Assembly: GCA_900155495.1 (NCBI GenBank)
Contig: FTLJ01000049.1
Span: 1 to 24,826, forward strand
DNA length: 24,826 nt
Direction: 5' to 3'
Source: Porogramme epimiltina
Taxonomy: Eukaryota > Basidiomycota > Agaricomycetes > Polyporales > Polyporaceae
The notes beneath the pieces are model-generated. The model saw nothing but the letters and a program-made list of their open reading frames with translations, made no database searches and was not told where the DNA came from. Positions 11,169-20,202 of this stretch are shown one piece after another. The translations under genes and the position numbers were made by a program. Positions within the stretch are counted from its first letter, which is position 1. Every line of letters starts with the position of its first letter.

Positions 11169-12989
11169 TCAAAATCCGATGAGTCTTCTTATCCCATCCA
11201 AAGTACGAGAGGCCCAGCCGCCAGCTGGGGGTGCAGATGGAGAGGAATCCGTACCGTTTGCAGGGGTCTCCGGCTCACTTGAGGCTCGGGGCTCTGACGG
11301 CGTCGTTGTGTCAGTAGTGCTGCTCGGTGCTTCTGCTTTTGGCTCTTGACGCGGGGGACTGGGCGTCGCGCGACCTTCAACCTCGTCGGCGTATTGTTGC
11401 AAAAGCTCCCGTTGCCGCTGAGTGAGCGTCCTGCCGGCATTCATGTAAGGCGCATGTTTAGGATTCCGAGCGGAACCGTACGAACCTCGGTAACCGCACA
11501 TCAAACTGGACATACAGGTCGCCCTTCCCGCGGTTGGGCGGCGCGACGCCGTGACCCTTGAGGACCATCCTTTCGCCGGGCTGGGTCCCCGAGGGCACGC
11601 GAACGTCGACCTCTCCGTCCAATGTCGGCACGCGAACCCTTCCTCCGAGCAGCGCAGTGTGCATGGGGATCCGCGCATCGTGGAACAAGTCGGCACCCTG
11701 ACGCTTGAAGTTTTTGGAAGGGGTGACGCTGATACGAATGAAGAGGTCGCCCGTGGGGCCGTTCTCGACGCCTACGGCAGCGTCACCCTGCCCGTGCATT
11801 CTAAGCGAAGTGCCATCCTCAACACCTGGCCGCACGGAAGAATGAGTGTAAGTGACAACATTGTATGAACAATACCGCACCACGCACCCGCAGGAATGTT
11901 TACTGTGACGGGCTTCTTGACCCTGACCTGACCCACTCCAGCGCAGGAGCCACAACGATCCTTGTGGGATACCGTTGATCCAGTTCCCGAACACGTTGAG
12001 CACGTGGTCTGCATGCGGAAGCCATTGTTGACGACGAACTCCTGGACGCCAGCGCCGCCGCAAGACGGGCATACCGACCGGGACGCACCAGGCCTGAGAC
12101 CAGAGCCAGAGCAGGGTGTACATTGGACGATAGGTGTAATGTTGACCGTGCGCGTCGTGCCCTTGCAGGCCTCCATGAAGCTGATGCTGACGGTCGTTTC
12201 GATGTTGGCACCCCGTGCGCGAGCCTGGCCATGTCCACCCCCAGGTGCATCGGCGAACGCGCCGAAGAGTTCCTCAAAGAGGTTGTTCCCGGCCCGACGA
12301 CTGCCCCTCTGTCCACCAAACGCGCCGGTAAAGTCCTGGAAACCCCCGAAACCGAATCCACCACCACCACCGAAGGCGGACCGCGCGTTCTCAAATGCGT
12401 TGGCGTCGAACCCGGGTTGCTGAGACGCGGCGCCGTACTTGTCGTACTCCGCTCGCTTCTTGTCGTCTTTCAGGACCTACATGTAGAGAGGCATCAGGGA
12501 CAAGAACGTAACACCTGTGTGGGAAATGACGCACGTCGTACGCTGCTTGGATCTCTACGAACTTCTCTTGTGCGTTCTTGTCTGGGTTAGTGTCGGGATG
12601 ATACTTGCGAGCAAGCTAGCAGCCGGTCTGTAAGCACAAGAAGGGTTGCTACGCATCATACGTACCGCGAAATAAGTCTTCTTAATATCTGCTGCACTAG
12701 CGTCCTTCTTAACACCGAGGACCTGGTAAGGGTCTTTCTGCGCTTGATGGACGGTGGATGCATGGAATGCTCTCTGCGGCAATGAGTACAAGAACAGTAG
12801 TGACACAATGCTACTACATACCGACGAGCCTGCCCTAGGGAACGAACACGATTTCCGCTTTCCAAGACATGACGACCGAGGGCCGAGAGTAGTTGATAGA
12901 GAGCGAGATTTGACTATTGAGTGGGGTTGGTGGGAGACATTAAGCGAGTTGAAAGAGAGCACTCGGTGAGAGGGAAGTCTAGGAGGCAT
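11169..12989 (-). CDS. MDJ1: Mitochondrial DnaJ/Hsp40 co-chaperone (Mdj1 type)
   Basis: Type I J-protein that stimulates the matrix Hsp70 ATPase and helps fold imported proteins. Six minus-strand exons: 12989-12822, 12773-12666, 12615-12535, 12476-11888, 11825-11486, 11430-11169 (515 aa), all phases closed. Residues 1-65 are Arg/Ser-rich with few acids, as in a mitochondrial presequence, and include the 'RAFHAS' stretch common before the J-domain. J-domain from about D70 (DPYQVLGV) with HPD at 98-100. A Gly/Phe-rich segment follows (GGGGGFGFGGFQDF). All four zinc-binding CxxCxGxG repeats are intact: C238/C241, C255/C258, C278/C281, C294/C297. Then comes the C-terminal substrate domain (GDLFIRISV, DGEVDVRVPSG, GDLYVQFDVRLPR) and a Ser/Thr/Pro-rich tail ending RRLIGF. 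The ATG at 12989 is the first ATG in frame; upstream in-frame codons include only GTG. Confidence 0.95.
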
Positions 12990-13094
12990 TAAGGACGATA
13001 TAGTGGGTAGAGTAAGAGTAGAGCAAGGGCAAAGCACCGTCCCGTCCAGTCGCCGTCGCTGCCTCTGACGTCGCGCCCTCGGGAATTTTGGATG

Positions 13095-13112
13095 TCACGT
13101 GATACCACGTGA
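13095..13112. promoter_or_regulatory. Paired CACGTG E-boxes upstream of MDJ1
   Basis: TCACGTGA at 13095-13102 and CCACGTGA at 13105-13112 place two CACGTG cores (13096-13101, 13106-13111) exactly 10 bp apart, one helical turn. They lie about 107 bp upstream of the MDJ1 start. CACGTG is the site of bHLH factors; TCACGTGA fits the Cbf1/CDEI consensus known in yeasts. Binding here is inferred. Confidence 0.55.
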
Positions 13113-14572
13113 ACACCCTTTTCGAGACACTTCGTGGACTTCCCAGAAAGGCAGGCATCAACGTTCCAATCCTCGCGGTGTAACGTGTTACCCCAGGGCC
13201 AAGGCACTGATCTCGTTCTTCCTGCTCGCCGTAGGCTCTGTTGCCATCTTCGGTACCGCCGCACGAGGCCTCACACTCCACTTGTTTTCACCGACAATTT
13301 TCATCGTTCAGCACCCCCGATGCAGCACCACATGGTCGATGAATTAGCAGTGAGAGTCGGCCGCACACCTCGTTTCTTAGACGATTCTGATGAGATCTTA
13401 CTCTTCATCCGCGATCGTATGTACGTCTCGCTTATGTGTTTGTGGCTCAGAAATCGGGGGGATATTCTCCGGACACCGTCAGGGCACCACCACCGCGAGT
13501 TTCAGAGATCTCGACCCCAAACATACTCTCGGCCCTCAAAGAACAATTTGTATGGTAGAAACCGGATGTTTTTCTTTCTCTCCGCAGCACTCTGCTTTAG
13601 CGACTACAAGTCGCGAGGGTTCTGTCCAAAGGCTAACCCAAAGGGTGAACGCAGATACCTCGGCCCTGCACGCATATTCTACTGTACAATTTTATTTTAG
13701 TCACAGCGCAAGCGACGTCAAGGTCGCTGTTGGTTCTGCGCGAGCGCAACAGATAGCGGCGCATGGCGTTTGTCCGTCCACGGAGATAACACACAGGGGA
13801 TGAGGTAACGCTTGGGTAACACACTCACGCGGGATGCTAGCCTCAGAGCCGCGGTAGAAGAAGAATAGGCTTGCTTCCCATGCCGCTGGGAGAGCTTGAA
13901 GAAGCACCCGCCGGCGGACATGGCAACCTGGTCTTCAGTGCATGTAGCCGACAGGGGCAGGTCCCCGGCCGATGACGATCTCGAAGAGGGCCGTAAGCCG
14001 CACACGAGGCTAGGACTTCCGGAAGGAGAAATGGGTCTCGTAGTCCACAGTGGAATATGACTGGACGCCTGATCCAGGGGTACGTAACGCTATCCCGAAT
14101 ACGCAAACACTCCTTCGAGAACCTGATGAGCTTCCGTACAGAGGAAGAGGTACGGGGGTCGAGGCAACTCACCTTTTGGTCAGAAGAAGCGTTTGTGACA
14201 CGCGACATGGTCTTCCCACAGGACCTCTAGGTTGCGTCACCGAGGGTCGGAGGCTCCAAGCCAGGCAGGGTCCGGCTCGGCACACATCCTATGTTTGAAA
14301 GCTTGCCCTGCAGGGGTCAATGCTTGACTGCGCGGGCCGGAACGGCCTAAACGCCTACCTGTTTGGGAGGAATTGTGGACATTTCTAGATTGCCGGAGCT
14401 GGGACCAAAGGACCTGTGTGACGACATACGAGAAACATAGGCGGGTCTTAGAGCCACAGTGGCCTAACTGCATCCGTGGCGCATGCGTTTGTGAGCCATA
14501 CTGAACGCCGTAAAGTGCGGATAGACTAACTAAATGCGCCTGTGTACGAGTTCTGCCGAGTATTTAACGCGG
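13113..14572. other. Intergenic region without a recognised gene
   Basis: About 1.46 kb between the MDJ1 promoter and the SET gene 3' end. Open frames reach about 188 codons (plus, 13134-13700) and 121 codons (minus, 13843-14208). None shows a domain, and composition is less GC-rich than the neighbouring exons. I see no RNA gene, repeat or mobile element. Confidence 0.5.
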
Positions 14573-15163
14573 TCAACATGTGTCGTGCTCTGGCAGCTCC
14601 GTTTGCTCTTTCTGTCGTTCTCGCCACCACGATTTGCCGTAGGAGACGAGAAGCTCGTCGCCCTTCTTGATCACCTCAGTGCCGCTCCACACGCTCATGC
14701 GGAGCTCGCCCGTGCTAGTCCGTCGCTCCTGGAAAAGGGCGTTCGGCTTCGGCTTTACGCCCCTGTAGTCGTTGATGAAGCGAGCCTCGTTCCCAGCGGA
14801 CTGCGCGTCGACGCCCACGCTGCCGTGCTCGGGCGACCGGTAGAGCGAGAGATCGTAGTCGGAGCCGGGCCGGTCGTCGCAGTGGACCTCGCCGATGTAA
14901 TCGAGGATGAGTGTGCGCGGAGGTATTTTCTTTGCCGCGAAGAGGCCGAACTGGCCGCGAGCGGGGTGGGAGGGCTCCGTGATGGGCTGAATTGCGACAA
15001 GAGGCTTCTGGGGGAGGGCGTGTGCAGGGGTGGCGGTCGTGGGACGGGGTGCGAGGACGTCGCGGAGTTGCGGGGGCACGGAGGGGTGGTATCTGGGCTC
15101 CGCGAGGTACTCGAGCGAGTCTGGCCAGCGAGGGGGCCGGCGGGAAGGGGCCTTGGGGGGCAT
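14573..15163 (-). CDS. Small SET-domain protein (putative lysine methyltransferase)
   Basis: Predicted S-adenosylmethionine-dependent protein lysine methyltransferase; substrate unknown. Single exon, 196 aa, start at ATG 15163. The frame is open further upstream without a better ATG. The SET domain spans about residues 57-178. N-terminal SET motif RGQFGLFAAKKI (69-80), then ILDYIGEV (86-93). The substrate/cofactor loop reads GNEARFINDYRGVKPKPN (124-141) where many SET proteins have RFINHSCxPN. The closing motif GDELLVSYGKSWW (168-180) corresponds to the GEELxxDY block. Residues 1-50 are Pro/Arg-rich and probably disordered. There is no PHD, pre-SET or post-SET cysteine cluster. It is divergently placed against CK2 alpha. 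Domain assignment is firm; activity and target are inferred. Confidence 0.86.
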   Translation of the reverse strand: MPPKAPSRRPPRWPDSLEYLAEPRYHPSVPPQLRDVLAPRPTTATPAHALPQKPLVAIQPITEPSHPARGQFGLFAAKKIPPRTLILDYIGEVHCDDRPGSDYDLSLYRSPEHGSVGVDAQSAGNEARFINDYRGVKPKPNALFQERRTSTGELRMSVWSGTEVIKKGDELLVSYGKSWWRERQKEQTELPEHDTC

Positions 15164-15458
15164 GGGGGCCGGCGGGGAGCCACGCCCTGTGGACTGGAAG
15201 CCGACGCACTGGCCCGCACGGGAGGGCGCGCGCGACGGGCAGGCTGCAGGCAGTGCGGCGCTGGGCTGGGATCCCGCGCTGAACGCTAAAGACAGAAGCG
15301 GAGGAGGACGAGACGGGAAGCGCCGTGCGAAAGAAAGGCAGCCAAGCCTGGACATGCGCTCGACGCAAGGACTGATCTCATACATCCACTCGCACCGCGC
15401 CGCCCTCCTCCTGTTCTACATCCTCGCCTGCTGTGTCTCCTTTCCACACCTGCCGCAC
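15164..15458. promoter_or_regulatory. Divergent promoter between SET gene and CK2 alpha
   Basis: The two start codons face away from each other across 295 bp, so both genes must draw their core promoters and leaders from this stretch. No clear TATA box is seen on either strand. It also contains an in-frame ATG at 15354 for CK2 alpha (see findings). Confidence 0.6.
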
Positions 15459-16866
15459 ATGGGTCGGCCCTCCACAAAGTCCGTCGCGCGGATCTACCCC
15501 GACGTCAACAGCAAGCTTGGCCCCTCGTGGTATGAGTATGGTCCGTCCTCCGTTCCACATTACCGCCGAACTCTCCGCCTGACACACGCCTAGACAACCT
15601 CCAGGTCCAGTGGGGCTCGCAGGACCACTACGAGATTGTGAGGAAGGTCGGGCGAGGGAAATACTCCGAGGTGTGTCGTTTCGCCACTTTTGTTCAATGA
15701 TCTGCGCGACTAATCCGAGCACCCCTCGCCAGGTTTTTGAAGGAATCAACATTCTCAACGAGGAGAAGTGTATTATAAAGGTCCTCAAGCCTGTAAAGAA
15801 GAAGAAAATCAAGCGAGAGATCAAGATCCTCCAGAACCTTGCCGGCGGCCCCAACATTGTCGCCCTCCTTGATGTTGTCCGCGACCCCTCGTCCAAAATC
15901 CCCTCCCTGATCACAGAATACGTTCATAATGTCGATTTCAAAGTGTTATACCCCCGCTTTTCCGACCTTGACGTCCGCTTCTACATGTACGAACTACTGA
16001 AGGTGCGTGTATCCTAGTTCTGCATACCTCTACCCCTCCTCATAGCCCCGCAGGCCTTGGACTACTGCCATTCCAAGGGCATAATGCACCGTGACGTCAA
16101 ACCACACAATGTAATGATAGACCACGAGAGGCGGAAGGTTAGTTTTCATATCGTCTGACTGCGTACAGTCTCCGATTCCGTCTTCAGCTTCGTTTGATCG
16201 ATTGGGGTCTGGCCGAGTTCTACCATCCAAGGACAGCATACAATGTTCGCGTGGCATCGCGCTACTTCAAAGGTCCCGAGCTGCTTGTGGACTTCCAGGA
16301 GTACGATTACAGCCTTGACATGTGGAGCTATGGATGTATGTTCGCATCTATGGTACGTATTGTAACATTTGACGCCGTGAATACGTTTCTGACCACCCCC
16401 TAGATCTTCAGGAAGGAGCCATTCTTCCATGGACACGACAACTACGACCAACTGGTGAAGATTACCAAGGTGCTGGGCACCGAGGGGTTGTACCAATATA
16501 TAGATAAATACGACATCAACCTTGATCCTCAGTATGATGAACTTCTCGGGAAGTGAGTAGTTTTTAGCAAGCTCGCCGAAAAGCCCGGTTCTAAAGGTGG
16601 ATTAGCTACCCCAAGAAGGCGTGGGCTCGGTTCACAACCTCGGAGAATCAAAGGTACATCTCCAATGAGGCGATCGACCTGTTGGACCGGCTGCTGCGCT
16701 ACGACCACCAGGAGCGTCTTACCGCGCGGGAAGCACAATCCCATCCATACTTCGGTAGAGTGCTCGTTTCCATGAGGCTGCGGCTATTGTGACTGACCTT
16801 TTTATACCAGATCCCGTGCGGAATGCTACGCTCCACGAGGGGGAGAATGGAGGGAGTGCATCATAG
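15459..16866 (+). CDS. CKA1: Casein kinase 2 catalytic subunit alpha
   Basis: Constitutive acidophilic Ser/Thr kinase, nucleus and cytoplasm, usually a tetramer with CK2 beta. Eight exons: 15459-15540, 15594-15670, 15733-16002, 16054-16137, 16188-16352, 16404-16552, 16606-16754, 16811-16866 (343 aa, the usual length); phases close at all seven short introns (50-62 nt). The N-terminus [17 protein letters not shown] matches CK2 alpha proteins, which supports ATG 15459 over the in-frame ATG at 15354. Glycine loop GRGKYS at 47-52, catalytic Lys69, Lys-rich substrate/beta-binding helix KPVKKKKIK at 72-80, catalytic loop HRDVKPHN at 155-162, and the CK2-specific DWG (176-178) in place of [30 protein letters not shown] follows. 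It ends [15 protein letters not shown]... with a short acidic/Gly tail. The first donor is the unusual GTCCGT. Confidence 0.97.
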
Positions 16867-17431
16867 GTTGGCATTTGAGTTTCGAGCATCTGGTCGTCGC
16901 TATCAATGTTGCTATTGCTGTATCCAAGCATGCGGACAATGGGTACAATACGGCGTACAACGCACTGAAGAAGTTCGGGAGGTGTGTGGCTGTCTAGCGC
17001 TATTCTTATCGCGATGCCGAGGGTCCTGCACGTGGGGACGGGCAAGTGCGGCAGCGCAACTCGCAAGCTGGCCCAACTTGTGTATCATGCACGACCTCTT
17101 GCGAGATCAAATGGACCATATGTTGTCGTGCATTCTCGTCTCGACCCGGACCCCCGTTTGGCCGCCCTCTGGCCTTCTACGGTGCCGACGCACGCTGTTC
17201 GGCGTGGGTTCCGCATGCTCGGAGGCGTGTGCTCTCGACCCGTGATAGATCCTGAGCTATGTAGATGCCTTCTGGCGGCGTGTTCGGCGATGAGTTTTCG
17301 GGAAGCCGGTCAGATTATAAGCCCCAAGGCTGCAGGCAGCCGCGCCGTCGGCGTCCTCATAATCTGCTCGCGCGTTGCTGATCCGCACAGACAACGTTCG
17401 CCCCGACACTGTGCACGCAAGCCACTGAGCC
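16867..17431. other. Intergenic/promoter region of the chitinase gene
   Basis: 565 bp between the CK2 alpha stop and the chitinase ATG. TATAAG at 17316-17321 (context GATTATAAGCC), about 115 bp before the ATG, is a possible TATA element. A 196-codon plus frame starting at 16984 runs into chitinase exon 1 in another frame and has no family motif, so I treat it as chance. Confidence 0.45.
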
Positions 17432-20202
17432 ATGGTTTGGACTTCACAATCGCCTGCTCTCCGAGCCTTTACCGCGCTCGCGGCGGGTTTCGCAGGCGCC
17501 GCAGTCTCAGCCTTCGACAACAGCAGATTCGACAATGTGCGTCTCTGTCACACACGCTCGTGCCTGGCCATTAGGCTCGGTGAAACATATGCTAATGTTG
17601 ATCGCGTTTGCGCCCCACAGGTGGCGATGTAAGCACTCTCGTCTGCTTTTGGGAAAGGCCGCTGCCACGGCCCCATTCCCCGCGGGGCGTCGCTTATACA
17701 ACCGGAAGTGCTAATATATGCTCCCGTGCCCAGATATTGGGGCCAGAACTCCTATGGCGCGACCCACTCGGACGTCGCGAACTACCAGAAGACACTCTCG
17801 TTCTATTGCCAGGTGCGCGTGTGGCCCAGTGGACTTCGCGGCCTTTCCGCCGTCCCACCGCCATGCAATATCCGAGCCGCGCTGACGTCGTCTCCACCTT
17901 TGCCCCGCGGGGTTCGCAGGACGATGCCATCGACGTGATCCCGATCGCGTTCGTCAACCAATTTTTCGGTACCGGGAACGCGCCCGTTCTGGACCTCGCC
18001 AACGTGAGTCCTAGGACCGAGGGGCTTTCAGTCCGCCGCCGCACGTGTTACCTCAGGCTGCCCGGCGGCTCCGCGACGATGATTGGCTGACTGTAACATC
18101 TCGCAGATCTGCAACCCCAAGGACAATGCGACATTCTCGGGGACGGGCCTCGTCAACTGCGCGCCCTTGGCCGCGGACATCAAGACCTGCCAGAGCAAGG
18201 GCAAGGTCATCACCCTCAGCTTGGGTGGCGGCGGTGCCTCCGTGGGCTTCCAGTCCGACGCACAGGCGCAGTCTTTCGCGGACACCATCTGGAACGACTT
18301 CCTAGGGGGCTCTAGTTCCACCCGCCCATTCGCGGATGCTGTTCTAGACGGGTGCGTGTACCTTTCTGCATCACATCGGAGTCGCGAGGTCGCTCATGAA
18401 TCACGCAAATCGTCAGCGTGGACCTCGACATCGAAGGCGGAGGGAGCACTGGCTACGCGGCGTTCATCACGCGCCTCCGCTCGTACTTCGCGAGCGCGAA
18501 TAAGCAGTATGTCTAGAATGTCCGACGTCTAACAACCTATCGCTAAGCGAATGTTCTTTTGTCAGGTACTACATCACCGGTGCCCCACAATGTGTATACC
18601 CCGACGCGTCCCTAGGAGCAGTGTTGAATGCCGTAGCCTTTGATGCCGTCTACGTCCAGTTCTGTTGGTCACACAGTCATGAGTTTCGCGCGTGGCCTGA
18701 ATTCATATCTCTTCAGACAACAACCCGTGTGGCCTCCAAGTGTATAATAGCACCAACGTAAGTGTGCATGTGCCCCGTTTGAAGGTTGGCCGCTCAATAT
18801 CCGCACATTTTGCCCAGGGCTTCAACTTTGGTATCTGGTGAAATCCAGCGTCGCCATATCTCTGGTGCACGCCGCTGATTGGGCGCGACCCTGCAGGGAC
18901 ATCTGGGCGAAGAGCAGCCCGAACCCCAACGTCAAGATCTACGTCGGCGCCCCGGCCTCGACCACCGCGGCGGGGAGTGGCTACCAGGACCCAGCCACTC
19001 TGGCCACCATCCTCAAGAACACGCGCAATCGCTTCTCTTCTTTCGGTGGTGAGCTCTTTCGTACGTCTTCACGCCGCCCGCGCCCTCACGCACGGTCCAG
19101 GTGTCATGATGTGGGACGCTTCGCAGGCGTACGGTAAGCCTATCCCCGAACCCGACTTCTGCAGGGTGTTTACCGAACACGTCCTAGTCAACAACCGTTA
19201 CGACCTCGCGGCGAAGAACGCCCTCGTCGCCGCCGGAGGAACCGGTTTCACCTATCCCGCATGCTCGGCGCCCGCATACTCAACGAGCGGGACCTATCCC
19301 GGCGGAAGCACAGTGTCGTACCAAGGGTAGGTTTAGCTGTCATCCGCCCCCCCCTTCCAGAACCTTCACCGACGCTCTTTCCGCATCGATCTTTAGGTAC
19401 ATCTGGGAGGTGCGTACTCCTCTTTTCTTGCGCCCCTAGATCGATCGTTAATCGCCGCCGGCTTCTCCTCCAGGCAAAGTGGTACGCGTCGGGCGCACCT
19501 AAGGCGGACCCCAACGGCGACTGGCAGCCCAGTACGTACACGCTCGCCGGCTTACATCCGTTTGCGCCGCGGCGCGTCTGACGCACACACCCTCGCGGGG
19601 ACCTAGCCAGTGCCTGCGCGGGCGACGCGCCCTCCGGCCCGAGCAGCACGTCTACCAGCGCCGGGAGCTCGCCGACGAGCGGGAGCGGCAACTGCGCGGG
19701 CGTCGCGGCGTGGAACTCGGCCACCGCGTACAACGGCGGCCAGCAGGTCACCTACAAGTGCGTCCTTGTGCCTCGTGGTGGACGATACGCGCAGTCTCAA
19801 TGTTGACGACGCCCGTCCTCCACCTCGCCACGGCCCTTCGCTTTCGTCTCGGAACACCTGCGCCTTCTGCCTTTCGTGCCATACACAACATCTTCCATCG
19901 CGTACGCGATGTGATTGTTATGTCCCTTCACAGTGGCCATCTGTGGACGGCCAAGTGGTGGACCGAGGCGGAGATCCCGAGCAGTAAGTGCCACCCTTCA
20001 CTCCTTCAAAGGGCAGGCAGCAGCCCACCACCCTCCTTCCCCGTGGGCCTATTTTCTTGACATCGCTAACGTCGTCGGTCCGCTCGAAACAGGCACCAGC
20101 GACGTCTGGGTCGACGGCGGCGCGTGCACGTCCAACGGCAAGGTGACGCCCGCGACCAAGTCCTCGCCCTCGGTCAAGTCGTCGCGCTTCTTCCGCCTCT
20201 AA
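17432..20202 (+). CDS. Secreted GH18 chitinase (class III type) with two CBM5/12 chitin-binding modules
   Basis: Endo-type chitin hydrolysis in the wall or outside the cell. Seventeen exons: 17432-17536, 17621-17628, 17734-17812, 17920-18003, 18107-18351, 18417-18506, 18566-18663, 18717-18757, 18818-18837, 18897-19048, 19101-19133, 19188-19326, 19397-19409, 19474-19531, 19607-19757, 19934-19983, 20093-20202 (491 aa); every junction is in phase. Signal peptide about 1-27. The catalytic barrel runs from about 36 (IYWGQNS) to 320, with SLGGGG and the GH18 active site DGVDLDIE at 173-180 (proton donor Glu180), then YNNPCGL and VMMWDASQAY. A first chitin-binding module lies between C344 and C392 (GYIWEAKWYASG), then a Ser/Thr/Gly linker, then a second between C418 and C467 (AWNSATAYNGG, HLWTAKWW). 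Exons 2, 9 and 13 are only 8, 20 and 13 nt. No GPI-anchor signal is evident. Confidence 0.96.

Noticed and set aside
14534..15593. Plus-strand frames of 251 and 187 codons
   Set aside because: Antisense to the SET-domain gene; only the end of the second frame is real, as CK2 alpha exon 1.
16984..17574. 196-codon plus frame between CK2 alpha and the chitinase
   Set aside because: Runs into chitinase exon 1 in a different frame and shows no recognisable family sequence.
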